DNA of 39,896 nucleotides from a virus: positions 1 to 39,896 of the IMG/VR virus record IMGVR_UViG_3300005253_000282; one strand, 5' to 3'. The notes beneath the pieces are model-generated. The model did no database searches, was not told the origin of the DNA, and saw nothing but the letters and a program-made list of their open reading frames with translations. A program made the position numbers and the translations under genes. This document shows, in pieces, positions 23,021 through 30,131 of this stretch. How positions within the stretch are numbered: the first letter of the stretch is position 1; every line of letters starts with the position of its first letter.

Positions 23021-23198
23021 ACCACGATACACAAAAGAAGAGATAAAAGAAGGGTGTAAAGGATGCCATCATTCCCTTGAGGATAGTCGGAGACAGAATG
23101 GGCCTTGGTGTATGTTTGGGAAGCGTCCTTTTAGTAATCCTGTTAGGGGAACCCATAATTGTGTTTTCTGGAATAACCCAAAGGGAGTGAGTAAATGA
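23013..23198 (+). CDS. Cys-rich small protein, 61 aa
   Basis: The product contains CKGCHH, a WCMFG and a Cys in HNCVFW, which suggests a zinc-binding ribbon (CxxC ... C ... C). It overlaps the next start by ATGA. Starts MNRPRYTKEEIKEGC with an AGGAGGGAAG ribosome site. Unknown role. Confidence 0.65.
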   Translation: MNRPRYTKEEIKEGCKGCHHSLEDSRRQNGPWCMFGKRPFSNPVRGTHNCVFWNNPKGVSK

Positions 23199-23341
23199 AG
23201 AGGCTACGTTGCCAATACTGTAAGACCAGGACCTTACGTTACCTAGTTAGGAAATCAACGCCTACGATTAAGCGCTATAAGTGTTATGTCTGTGGTGAGA
23301 TTACCGAGGCGAGACGGGAGCCGGAGGACTTACCTCCCTGA
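23195..23341 (+). CDS. zinc ribbon protein, 48 aa
   Basis: The product MKRLRCQYCKTRTLRYLVRK then KCYVCGEITEARREPEDLPP carries two CxxC knuckles (C-Q-Y-C and C-Y-V-C), a complete zinc ribbon of minimal length. The start overlaps the upstream stop (ATGA). The last 41 bases overlap, on the other strand, the 3' end of another small zinc-binding gene (23301-23435). Confidence 0.65.
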   Translation: MKRLRCQYCKTRTLRYLVRKSTPTIKRYKCYVCGEITEARREPEDLPP

Positions 23342-23435
23342 GCCTGCGACCACAATTACATCTGATGGTTATTATATACCCATCCTTACGCACAATCTTA
23401 TCGCACCCCTCACAGTACCTAACCTTAGTGGTCAT
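23301..23435 (-). CDS. Cys-rich small protein, 44 aa
   Basis: The product MTTKVRYCEGCDKIVRKDGY then IITIRCNCGRRLREVSPPAP has CxxC and CxC, a minimal metal-binding finger. ATG 23435 overlaps the stop of the upstream leftward gene by ATGA, which supports the reading frame. Its 3' end lies over the 3' end of the rightward zinc ribbon gene. Unknown role. Confidence 0.5.
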   Translation of the reverse strand: MTTKVRYCEGCDKIVRKDGYIITIRCNCGRRLREVSPPAPVSPR

Positions 23436-23593
23436 TCTTCTACACAGTTCTCCTCGACAACCTGCTGAATCTCAATTAACATCAACTCAAGAATCGTAGG
23501 CAATAATTCATGGTGGCTGTGCCTCAAGAGAAAATCAGCTATCTTGCATAGGCTTTGAATTGTCTTTAATTGCTCCGGTAGCCACTCGTTCAT
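23432..23593 (-). CDS. helical protein, 53 aa
   Basis: Start ATG 23593 overlaps the upstream stop (TAATG); an upstream in-frame ATG lies within the previous gene. The product MNEWLPEQLKTIQSLCKIAD continues FLLRHSHHELLPTILELMLI and is entirely helical and acidic at the end. Unknown. Confidence 0.6.
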   Translation of the reverse strand: MNEWLPEQLKTIQSLCKIADFLLRHSHHELLPTILELMLIEIQQVVEENCVEE

Positions 23594-23817
23594 TACCTCA
23601 CCAATAGCTCCTTCTTCAACCATTCAATTAAGTCTGGCACAGCCATGTCACCATATATAGTGTCTATTATTCTAATTTTAATCTCTTCACTTGATGGGCG
23701 ACTGTCCTTCTTTAACCTCTCCCATATCTCAAAGTATATCTTATGAGGGCAAGGCCACCTCTCAACCTTCCTCATATAGTGTTCGTATTTTTGGTAGTGT
23801 TTGTCTATGTTTTTCAT
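23593..23817 (-). CDS. helical protein, 74 aa
   Basis: The product starts MKNIDKHYQKYEHYMRKVER, has a WPCPHKIYFEIWERLKK segment, and ends with an acidic/hydrophobic helix (DLIEWLKKELLVR). No metal or nucleotide site. It is the first small gene after the phosphoesterase in this leftward run. Unknown. Confidence 0.65.
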   Translation of the reverse strand: MKNIDKHYQKYEHYMRKVERWPCPHKIYFEIWERLKKDSRPSSEEIKIRIIDTIYGDMAVPDLIEWLKKELLVR

Positions 23818-23819
23818 AG

Positions 23820-24698
23820 TCAGACACCTAAAGGGATTTTCTTTAATTCTACGATTCTCTTGTTTCGGACAATTAAAACCAGAAACCCCAACTCAACAGG
23901 ATCGTACTCAAATATCTCAGCGTAACCCGACACCCCTTTCCCGAACAATCTAAGGAACGAGCCGGCATTTCCATACCACCTGGCGTCAGGGTGTATATAC
24001 TCCTCCGCCTGCCCCCAACCGGTAAAGCCCTGTTTGATTTGCTTCCCATCATCGGTTAGAAATAGCTCTGGCTCTGGCTTACATACTAACAGTTTGTGGG
24101 TGTGGTGCTTGACCATCACGACACAGTCACCAGCCTTATGCCTGAGATGGCGCTTGAGGATAAGCTCCATGTTTGCCCGTCTTCGCTTCGGGTCGTCAGC
24201 AGTAGAAGTGATATTCTTGAAGCCGTGAGTTACATACTCCTTATACATCAGATTACCCCTTGTGTCCTGTATTGTAATCTTAGCAGTGTAGGTGCCGTAA
24301 GGAATGCCCAATGTCAAGCAAATATCGGCTGTCATATCCCCGAACCGCCATAGCTTCCGAGTATGGTTTCCGTCAAGCATAGTAAGCATCATGTGTTTAA
24401 TAGGCTCACGTATCTTAACCGCCTCCCTGAGTTGGGCTAAAGGTAATGCCTCGGACTTCCCTGTCTCAGGATCTCTAAGTTTCTCAGGGCTATATCGTTT
24501 ATCGTCCACCATAATAGCCTCAAAGGGATCGCCTCCCTCTACCCCATAGTTATTGGAACAGCCATCGTACTCCGAGTGCATCATATTGCACAGCTTGTCC
24601 CACCCCTTTCGATAGCTCAGAACCGAGCCATCATGGAGATCACCGAAATGAAAGATGTTGTGATTACTTTGGAGTTGTACAGGCTTTAACAGTATCAT
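23820..24698 (-). CDS. metallophosphoesterase, 292 aa
   Basis: Calcineurin-like phosphoesterase. Metal motifs are visible in order: FGDLHDG (18-24), GVEGGDPFE (about 52-60), LDGNHT (108-113), THGF (157-160) and HHTHK (198-202), the usual D-x-H, GD, GNH, H and HxH sites. It may act as a phosphatase or nuclease; the SbcD/Mre11-like style with long acidic insertions suggests DNA. It sits in the early region in a run with small unknown genes. I cannot tell whether it processes DNA ends or nucleotides. Confidence 0.8.
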   Translation of the reverse strand: MILLKPVQLQSNHNIFHFGDLHDGSVLSYRKGWDKLCNMMHSEYDGCSNNYGVEGGDPFEAIMVDDKRYSPEKLRDPETGKSEALPLAQLREAVKIREPIKHMMLTMLDGNHTRKLWRFGDMTADICLTLGIPYGTYTAKITIQDTRGNLMYKEYVTHGFKNITSTADDPKRRRANMELILKRHLRHKAGDCVVMVKHHTHKLLVCKPEPELFLTDDGKQIKQGFTGWGQAEEYIHPDARWYGNAGSFLRLFGKGVSGYAEIFEYDPVELGFLVLIVRNKRIVELKKIPLGV

Positions 24699-24989
24699 CT
24701 ATAACCTCCTTCTAAGATCGTGGCTATTGCAATTAACGCAATACTTATTCTCCCCTGCAATTAAGGGAGACCCACAACGAGTACACTGCCCTTCACTCTC
24801 TCGCCTTGCGCGGTATATACTGGCCACGTTTCTATAATATTCTCTATGTGTCCGGCGATGCGCCCTTGCTGGAATTTTCTGTTTATAAGCACAGGAAGCA
24901 CAAAGCACATACCGAGGGGAGGCTAGGCATGAGCAATTAACGCACAACCCCTGCTCTTTATGCCTTAATTTATAAGCCTTATCTCCCAT
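24699..24989 (-). CDS. double zinc ribbon protein, 96 aa
   Basis: The product contains CVNCSC...CASC (about 16-34) and CTRCGS...CVNC (about 68-88), two four-cysteine ribbons separated by an Arg-rich helix (ARAHRRTHREYYRN). ATG 24989 overlaps the stop of the 40-residue gene; a GTG one codon before it is less likely. Such proteins are common in phage early regions and often bind nucleic acid. The function is not known. Confidence 0.75.
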   Translation of the reverse strand: MGDKAYKLRHKEQGLCVNCSCLASPRYVLCASCAYKQKIPARAHRRTHREYYRNVASIYRARRESEGQCTRCGSPLIAGENKYCVNCNSHDLRRRL

Positions 24990-25111
24990 CACTCCTCTAT
25001 CAGTGGCTCAATTATATAACCCGTGCTATTGCAACGATAGCAAGGTGTCATCCCTACCATCTCATCACTAAATTGACTCCACTCACAATCAGGGCACTTC
25101 ACCTTTATCAC
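24989..25111 (-). CDS. small zinc ribbon protein, 40 aa, paralogue of a larger gene's end
   Basis: GTG start at 25111 with an AAGGAG ribosome site. The product, starting MIKVKCPDCEWSQF and ending IIEPLIEE, aligns with the C-terminal part of the 132-residue protein at 25741-26139 (VIRVERECGVC, CPRCYG, AIESLI). The 30 bases just upstream (25112-25141) match 27 of 30 with the coding region of the same part in the larger gene, showing a partial duplication. It has CxxC and CxxC and is expected to bind zinc. Role unknown. Confidence 0.6.
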   Translation of the reverse strand: MIKVKCPDCEWSQFSDEMVGMTPCYRCNSTGYIIEPLIEE

Positions 25112-25151
25112 TAAGACGCTCCTTTAAGTGCTTAAATGACTAATTCGCTTA

Positions 25152-25454
25152 CTATATCCCCGTCGATGATAACATAAATCTTCTCAGTAGGGCAATATAC
25201 AACTTGTAGAATTCCTCTCCATGTCGGTTGTCATCTGTAAAGATGTGAGTGGTTTCGTGCAGGACATACTCCTTTGCCTGCCAAGGGTATTTTCCAATCA
25301 TACTCTTCGGAATGAGTATCTCCTGGCTCTTCTTGAGGCAAATTCCAGGTTGAGCTCTAGTCCACTTCATCTTCCAATCTGGGCAGAGTTCTTCAAGCAC
25401 GTGAGTGGCGAATGCCTCAGTTTCTTCTTTAGTAATAGCACCCATGTTGTTCAA
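25152..25454 (-). CDS. HExxH metalloprotein, SprT-like, 100 aa
   Basis: HETTH at residues 66-70 and a third His at 78 match the zinc site spacing of the rightward protein at 22312-22644. The initiation codon is probably TTG 25454, six bases below GAGGAG; ATG 25445 is farther from it. The N-terminal half contains a Trp-rich segment (CPDWKMKWTRAQPGICLKKS). Likely a small zincin-fold protein, maybe a protease; the substrate is unknown. Confidence 0.65.
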   Translation of the reverse strand: MNNMGAITKEETEAFATHVLEELCPDWKMKWTRAQPGICLKKSQEILIPKSMIGKYPWQAKEYVLHETTHIFTDDNRHGEEFYKLYIALLRRFMLSSTGI

Positions 25455-25497
25455 AGCGAACTCCTCAAAATTGAAACTGCACCACTACCCAATGTTC

Positions 25498-25686
25498 TCA
25501 GTCAGTTGGCAATAATGACAATAGTTCGTCCATTATTGCCAGAGCTACATACTCGCCCAATTTCGATGCTTCTTCGTGATACCACACCTTTCTAATGTAG
25601 TCTTCTGGTGTTAGCTGAAATCGTTTTGCATTACCTGATATGAGAATCTTAAACCTAATTAACTCGGCCTCTGGAATAGTAACCAT
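25498..25686 (-). CDS. small helical protein, 62 aa
   Basis: ATG 25686 has a clear AAGGAGG ribosome site; the longer frame starts within the upstream region without one. Product MVTIPEAELIRFKILISGNA then KRFQLTPEDYIRKVWYHEEA, ending in a Leu-rich helix (LLSLLPTD). No family recognised. Confidence 0.6.
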   Translation of the reverse strand: MVTIPEAELIRFKILISGNAKRFQLTPEDYIRKVWYHEEASKLGEYVALAIMDELLSLLPTD

Positions 25687-25740
25687 CTTTGAGTCCTCCT
25701 TCTTTAACATTCTCTGGTTCCGTGAGGCATTTTGTCTCAA

Positions 25741-26139
25741 TCATATCAGTGACTCGATTGCTACCTGTTGGTACTTGCCATAGCATCTAGGGCAAACTGT
25801 ACTACTTCCATTTGGAATTGAGTTCGTAAAACCTTTAACACAAACACCACATTCCCTCTCCACCCTTATCACTACACCTTGTTCGGTAAGACGCTCCTTT
25901 AAGCACTTTAATGACTCATCCTCAGAGCAACAGTAAGAATACACACCACGATGCTCGCAGGTTTTCTCCTCAAATAGGCAGCGGTCATCTGCCCATAACT
26001 TTAATAGCTTATTTATCTCTATCCTCTTAGCAATTAAATCATACTTAGATTGCATTTTATCGTATGCCTCCTTCACTTCAGGGTTCTTTAACATTTCTTC
26101 CCTAAAAGTAGCATAGTCTATCTCTTCTCTAGTTGCCAT
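25741..26139 (-). CDS. HigA-like N-terminus fused to a Cys-rich domain, 132 aa
   Basis: Residues about 8-45 (TFREEMLKNPEVKEAYDKMQ, then LIAKRIEINK) look like the N-terminal helix of HigA-type antitoxins. The HTH domain expected next is missing; instead a Cys-rich part appears: C-x7-C, CC, C, and then CGVC and CPRC in the last 45 residues, with DNA homologous to the 40-residue gene. No toxin partner is visible in the window. It may act as a regulator or DNA-binding factor with a metal site. Start ATG 26139 overlaps the next gene by 11 bases. Confidence 0.6.
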   Translation of the reverse strand: MATREEIDYATFREEMLKNPEVKEAYDKMQSKYDLIAKRIEINKLLKLWADDRCLFEEKTCEHRGVYSYCCSEDESLKCLKERLTEQGVVIRVERECGVCVKGFTNSIPNGSSTVCPRCYGKYQQVAIESLI

Positions 26140-26332
26140 TAACGACCTCTAAAAATCTAAGCTTCTTGACTGTTTCTGTTTTATACCTAGATATAGTTCC
26201 TGTGCGAGAATGGATAGTCACGAAACCGTCCTCAATACACCGCAACCATCCTATATCTTGGTAATCTGGGATACTTCCATCACTTTTTATATCTAATAGA
26301 ACTATATGCTTTATCTCTTCCTGCTTAGTCAT
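26129..26332 (-). CDS. small beta-rich protein, 67 aa
   Basis: The product begins MTKQEEIKHIVLLDIKSDGS, has a WLRCIEDGFVTIHSRTGTIS region, and ends in a charged strand. No recognised family. It overlaps both the upstream nuclease gene and the 132-residue gene by a few bases, so it is part of one coupled translation unit. Confidence 0.65.
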   Translation of the reverse strand: MTKQEEIKHIVLLDIKSDGSIPDYQDIGWLRCIEDGFVTIHSRTGTISRYKTETVKKLRFLEVVNGN

Positions 26333-26691
26333 TCCATCTCCTTTATCTTTGCCTTAAAATATATCATTAGGAGTTCTTTGTCGGGCTTTCCTATCTGCCT
26401 CATCCTACCCTCCAATAATTCAAACCTGTCCCCCAATAGCTTCTTAAAGAACTCCACGTGTTCCAGGGGATGACTGCCTAGATATTGATGGCACCCGAAA
26501 CACAATCCAACTGCATTGTCTTCATCATACCGCACGCTCTTACGAGACCGGCTATAAAAGTGGGAGCACTGAAGCTGTTTCCAATTTTCTTTATAGGTAA
26601 AGCACCTTTCGCAACCCCGAACTCTCTCCATAGCCCGCCGCCGGATATACTCACTGAATAATCTATCTAGGGCGCTTATCTTAACCTTCAT
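26329..26691 (-). CDS. NinG/HNH-like nuclease, 120 aa
   Basis: The core C-x2-C (CERC around residue 27-30), W..LQCSHFYSR, SVRYDEDNAVGLCFGCHQYL fits the NinG/HNH-type nucleases found next to phage replication genes, with Asn, His and Cys residues in the expected order. In lambda, NinG (Rap) resolves branched DNA. The gene is close to the helicase-like gene, which fits a role in recombination-dependent replication. Start is ATG 26691; its 5' end overlaps the preceding gene by 11 bases. Confidence 0.7.
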   Translation of the reverse strand: MKVKISALDRLFSEYIRRRAMERVRGCERCFTYKENWKQLQCSHFYSRSRKSVRYDEDNAVGLCFGCHQYLGSHPLEHVEFFKKLLGDRFELLEGRMRQIGKPDKELLMIYFKAKIKEME

Positions 26692-26860
26692 CTTCTACCT
26701 TACCAATTCTCAAAGGGAAATAACGAATTTCCAGTATGCCTAGATATAAGCCGTAGAACATTGGTTTCCCCTTGAGAGCATTGTGTTGTTTAAATGACCT
26801 TGGATAAGCCCAGAATTTGATAGTTGGGAATCTCCACCACCAAACAAATTGTAATTTCAT
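26681..26860 (-). CDS. small Trp-rich protein, 59 aa
   Basis: Product MKLQFVWWWRFPTIKFWAYP continues with RSFKQHNALKGKPMFYGLYL and GILEIRYFPLRIG. GAAGGAGG before ATG 26860 is a strong ribosome site. It could be partly membrane-associated through its aromatic start. No family known to me. Confidence 0.6.
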   Translation of the reverse strand: MKLQFVWWWRFPTIKFWAYPRSFKQHNALKGKPMFYGLYLGILEIRYFPLRIGKVEDEG

Positions 26861-26886
26861 CCCTTAACCTCCTTCATCCAACGATT

Positions 26887-27900
26887 TCACTTATCAATAA
26901 ATCCCGTCCGGTTGCATTCAGCACAGGGGATGCTCGTATTCCCCGCCTTCTTCCATTTCTTCCCATAGCAGCTAGGACACTTGACAATTTCCCTGAAGTT
27001 AACAATTTTTGCCCCTTGTAAAATACCGAAGGCAAATGTCCTCCCCATCACGGGTCGGGTATACTCCTTAACCTTTCCTATTGTCAGCATACTCTCCATT
27101 TCGGTATACTTATCAATGATTAGCTCGCAGTCCGTAAAATCCTTAGCAAATTGACCACCCCGGATTACCTCACCTTTCTGTAAAACGGGTATAGCTATGC
27201 CTCGACCTACTTCAGCTTTGATGCCATCCATTACCTTACTTATATCGTACAAACGATTGGCATCCAAGTTAATCCAGTCAATAATGTTTATCTTATCTTT
27301 AACAATATGCTCCGCATAGTCATCCCTTACTGGGAGAAGGGTGAACAAATCCTCCCCATCACCATTGACCCACTGCACCCAGTCCATGGCATCTAGCCTA
27401 TTGAGAAATCTTGGGGTAGGTTCATACTCATCTGTTTCTCCGACCCTGGTTGTGTATTCATTGCCCATCAGAACAGGATTATATTTTATATTTTCCCCAC
27501 AGAAATTCATGGCAAGACAGGTCTTGCCATAGTTGCTAACCCCTCCAATAGTAACAATGTCTCCCTCCCTGATAACAATATCTTCTGCAAAGCCCATCTC
27601 CATGCCTGTATTAAAATCCCTGGGGAAGAACAATTCAAAAGGTGGTCTACGTTCCCTATCTTTAGCAAAGACCCTTACAGGCTTGACCTGGGTCACTATA
27701 TGGTAGTTGCCATCGTTTAACCCCGAAGGCCTAACAATCTTCTCTTTGGCAAGTTGCCTCATCTCACTTCCCACGGTTTCCCATTCAGGCTTTTCGGGGT
27801 CTACCTTTAATTCCACTCTGATGTATTTAAGGTCTACATTCCTACCCTGACGTACCCTAAGAAATTCCCTTAACCTATCTTTTAATCTTGGGTCTGCCAT
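26887..27900 (-). CDS. P-loop ATPase, DnaB/RecA-like replication protein, 337 aa
   Basis: The protein has an N-terminal winged-helix-like segment (about 1-65), then an ATPase core with Walker A GGVSNYGKT at 119-127, and a strand-like INIIDWINLD region. The last 30 residues form a zinc finger (CPSC...CAEC). It resembles helicase- or recombinase-type ATPases that use a hexamer of RecA folds; the exact class cannot be fixed. The gene lies directly upstream (leftward) of iteron-like repeats, and with an AT-rich neighbourhood, which suggests replication initiation. Confidence 0.7.
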   Translation of the reverse strand: MADPRLKDRLREFLRVRQGRNVDLKYIRVELKVDPEKPEWETVGSEMRQLAKEKIVRPSGLNDGNYHIVTQVKPVRVFAKDRERRPPFELFFPRDFNTGMEMGFAEDIVIREGDIVTIGGVSNYGKTCLAMNFCGENIKYNPVLMGNEYTTRVGETDEYEPTPRFLNRLDAMDWVQWVNGDGEDLFTLLPVRDDYAEHIVKDKINIIDWINLDANRLYDISKVMDGIKAEVGRGIAIPVLQKGEVIRGGQFAKDFTDCELIIDKYTEMESMLTIGKVKEYTRPVMGRTFAFGILQGAKIVNFREIVKCPSCYGKKWKKAGNTSIPCAECNRTGFIDK

Positions 27901-27910
27901 CTATAACTCC

Positions 27911-28005
27911 TATCCGTCTTATCCGCTCTATCCGCCTTGTCCTTTCTTGTCCGTCAAACTACGAGTGCTTTGTCCGCCTTGTCCGCCTGCTAGTCGTGGC
28001 GGACA
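27911..28005. repeat. iteron-like repeats and hairpin; candidate origin region
   Basis: On the plus strand 9-base units occur at 27911 (tatccgtct), 27920 (tatccgctc), 27929 (tatccgcct), a partial tgtcc at 27938, 27948 (tgtccgtca), and 27971 and 27980 (tgtccgcct twice). An inverted copy at 27998-28005 (ggcggaca) pairs with 27980-27987 around a 10-base loop. The region between the ATPase gene start (27900) and the next leftward gene is otherwise noncoding. Repeats next to a replication ATPase gene, with an A/T-rich stretch at about 28011-28043, fit a phage origin or a regulatory element. Confidence 0.5.
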
Positions 28006-28017
28006 GCCCCCTTATTA

Positions 28018-28278
28018 CTATAAATATTTATTATATCTATTAGGAGAAGGGATACGTTTTGCCTTCTTCTGATGAAGGTCTGTATGAATATGTGTTACCT
28101 CCCCTCTAAGCTGGTTTATTATATCACATTGTCTCGTAGTCCCCGGGGGTTCAAGGCTTTCCTTTGGGGGTTCTATGGGTTCGTTTGAACCTGGATCAAA
28201 GCCATGCTGTTCAAGGCAATGTGCTCTCCAGAAATCCCAGGACACAGGATAGTCAATGCAATCACAGTGGTTATTCAT
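28018..28278 (-). CDS. Cys/His protein, 86 aa
   Basis: The start MNNHCDCIDYPVSWDFWRAH contains CxC, followed by H-C...H, then a Pro-rich linker (PIEPPKESLEPPGT) and a helical end with His residues (HIHTDLHQKKAKRI). Possible metal-binding protein. Its 3' end forms the AT-rich side of the iteron region. The start follows the GAAGGGGTGAAGGATG repeat cassette shared with neighbouring genes. Confidence 0.6.
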   Translation of the reverse strand: MNNHCDCIDYPVSWDFWRAHCLEQHGFDPGSNEPIEPPKESLEPPGTTRQCDIINQLRGEVTHIHTDLHQKKAKRIPSPNRYNKYL

Positions 28279-28301
28279 CCTTCACCCCTTCAATATCTGC
28301 T
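28278..28301 (-). repeat. repeat cassette R1 at gene border (copy A)
   Basis: The plus strand contains ccttcaccccttcaatatct with gct after it. The same sequence occurs at 29026-29056 and 30132-30156. Read leftward, it holds the stop region of one gene and the ribosome site GAAGGGGTGAAGGA of the next. Confidence 0.85.
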
Positions 28302-28305
28302 GTTG

Positions 28306-29025
28306 CTAGTGACCACAATGACCACTCCAACAAGAGTATTCTGTGTTCTTGAACATCTCGGGCTGGATACCATCTTTCATTCGCCATAGCGGAGTTCCCC
28401 CCAGTAAACCAAAGTGCTCTTTCATATCAGGGCGGCGAGTATGAAATCTCAATTCCAATTCAAGGGCTTTTAGGAATAGGTCAGCGTGGTTATTTTTAAG
28501 CCAATTCCACTCAGGCACACGCTGATACTGGCAGATGAAACAACTGCTTTTAGTGGGTGTCGGCCAACCATATTCCTGGATTATGCGGCGACAACCCGTC
28601 GCCGTTATCTGCATTTCAATCAAGGGGTAAGACTCCTTCGCCCATAGTGTCCTTTTACGCCTGGCTCGGTAAGCCTCGTCTAAAGAAAAGCCAATAAGCA
28701 TTTCTACTTCTTGACCCTTAAAATATCTAGCTATGGGACGCAGCTTGAAATGGTCTGTGCATCGCCTTTGAATGACTGATGGAATTGTAGCTAACCGCCA
28801 ATAATGTGCGTACATATCTCCGAAGGAATAAGAGGGTAGAGGACTTCTGACTGTCGTAATTTTTAACATCGGCTTGATGTAAGTATCCATATACCAATAC
28901 GTCTCTGGCTTTTCGGCTCCGGTATCAGCAAAGATTACCTCGTCAACTTCTAGCTCACCCTTGGCAACCATAATCGCCAAGGCTGTCGTCTGTAAGCCAC
29001 CGCCGAAGCTAAGTATCCTTTTCAT
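28306..29025 (-). CDS. PP-loop (PAPS reductase-like) protein, 239 aa
   Basis: The N-terminus MKRILSFGGGLQTTALAIMV contains the ATP-binding PP-loop (S-F-G-G-G-x-x-T-T-A) of adenine nucleotide alpha hydrolases, followed by a D-T-G (FADTGAEKPET) and R-x-R segments. Such enzymes adenylate substrates in sulfur or nucleotide chemistry. In phages they occur near DNA modification genes. Cys motifs at CFICQYQR and the end CWSGHCGH suggest an FeS or zinc site. It is encoded just after the DNA methyltransferase and shares a border cassette. The reaction cannot be fixed. Confidence 0.75.
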   Translation of the reverse strand: MKRILSFGGGLQTTALAIMVAKGELEVDEVIFADTGAEKPETYWYMDTYIKPMLKITTVRSPLPSYSFGDMYAHYWRLATIPSVIQRRCTDHFKLRPIARYFKGQEVEMLIGFSLDEAYRARRKRTLWAKESYPLIEMQITATGCRRIIQEYGWPTPTKSSCFICQYQRVPEWNWLKNNHADLFLKALELELRFHTRRPDMKEHFGLLGGTPLWRMKDGIQPEMFKNTEYSCWSGHCGH

Positions 29026-29056
29026 TCCTTCACCCCTTCAATATCTGCTATCGCTT
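29026..29056 (-). repeat. repeat cassette R1 at gene border (copy B)
   Basis: Second copy, identical over 25 bases (29032-29056) to copy C and over 24 bases (29026-29049) to copy A. It spans the C-terminal codons and stop of the methyltransferase gene (KKR then TAG) and the ribosome site of the PP-loop gene. Confidence 0.9.
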
Positions 29057-30109
29057 CTTGAAAACAAGAACATCCTCGTGCTTTATTTGCTCTACCTCTG
29101 GGTGCTTCTGGTGATAGATAACTCGCCAGAACGATTGCGCTGGTAGTTTCCTGTAATGTCTCTCAAGATAACTAAACCCTGCCTGCTCGCATAGCTTAAT
29201 CGTGTCGGTATCCAGCCTGATAACTTGCTTGTTGCGGATAAAGTTCTTGGTAACGAGTATCATAAGTCCGCCCGGTCGAAGAACACCCCAACACTGCTGA
29301 TATACTTGGAGCATAGCTTCTAGGTAGGATTGGGATTTGAGGTTGCCTATCTGCCGGCTATCATCGCCATAATGAAATGCCCCAACAGCGTGTCCTTCAC
29401 TGCCGATTTCCTTACCTTCACCGGTAGTCCCCTCATACGGTGGGCTAGTCACCACAGCGTCAACCTGGTCATATCCCTGCCCTACTGATGGGTGCTTTTT
29501 CCTGCCATATCGTGCTGATGTCGGGTCATTTGCCAACCTATCCCAGAAAGGGCCACGGCTTGGTCCGCTTGTTCCAGCTTCATACGGCGGACTGGTTACT
29601 ATCTTATCTATTGAGCCGTAGGGGAGATTGCCGATGTTGGAGGGGTTATCAGAATAATCAAGATTATCAGTTGCTTCTCGCCTGACGACTTGGTGCGCAG
29701 TTCCAGTGATACTACCACGTTTAACCGCTTTATCAGCATAGGGGGGAGAGCTTATAATTTTATCCACCAGCCCTTCTAGGTTCCTACTATCCCCCTGTAA
29801 AATCTGGCAGTCACCCATCTTATATCCAAGCTGTGCCCCACGCTGCCTTATCTTCTCCCAGTTGCCCTTCATCATCTCTACGAATTTACCTTCGAGTTCA
29901 ATGGCTATCACATTGCGCCCTAACGAACAAGCCGTTAGTATCGTGCCGCTCCCCGCCATCGGGTCTAGTATCGTCTCCCCGACCTTGGTATAGTTTTCAA
30001 TAATCCACAACTGGAGAGGCAAAGACATCTTAGCCGGATGAGAGAAAGACATTCCCGTAAACCATTGCTTACGCTGCTTCGTGTCTACTTTGAACTTCAA
30101 CTCACTCAT
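29048..30109 (-). CDS. DNA methyltransferase (N4/N6 type), 353 aa
   Basis: Motif I is DPMAGSGT at 49-56 (SAM binding). Motif IV occurs as SSPPY at 120-124, and again as TSPPY at 172-176 and 221-225, all in an alternation with NIGNLPYGS and a glycine-rich spacer. A single catalytic motif is usual, so three copies are odd. The order I before IV fits the alpha/N4-type class; the target base is not readable. Likely protects phage DNA from host restriction. The gene has repeat cassettes at both ends (29026-29056 and, after the next gene, 30132-30156), and starts after AGGGAGAGATGAATG. Confidence 0.85.
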   Translation of the reverse strand: MSELKFKVDTKQRKQWFTGMSFSHPAKMSLPLQLWIIENYTKVGETILDPMAGSGTILTACSLGRNVIAIELEGKFVEMMKGNWEKIRQRGAQLGYKMGDCQILQGDSRNLEGLVDKIISSPPYADKAVKRGSITGTAHQVVRREATDNLDYSDNPSNIGNLPYGSIDKIVTSPPYEAGTSGPSRGPFWDRLANDPTSARYGRKKHPSVGQGYDQVDAVVTSPPYEGTTGEGKEIGSEGHAVGAFHYGDDSRQIGNLKSQSYLEAMLQVYQQCWGVLRPGGLMILVTKNFIRNKQVIRLDTDTIKLCEQAGFSYLERHYRKLPAQSFWRVIYHQKHPEVEQIKHEDVLVFKKR

Positions 30110-30131
30110 TCATCTCTCCCTAAGCTAATGT

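Noticed and set aside
27911-28005. CRISPR array
   Set aside because: Units are only 9 bases, nearly contiguous and without spacers of constant length.
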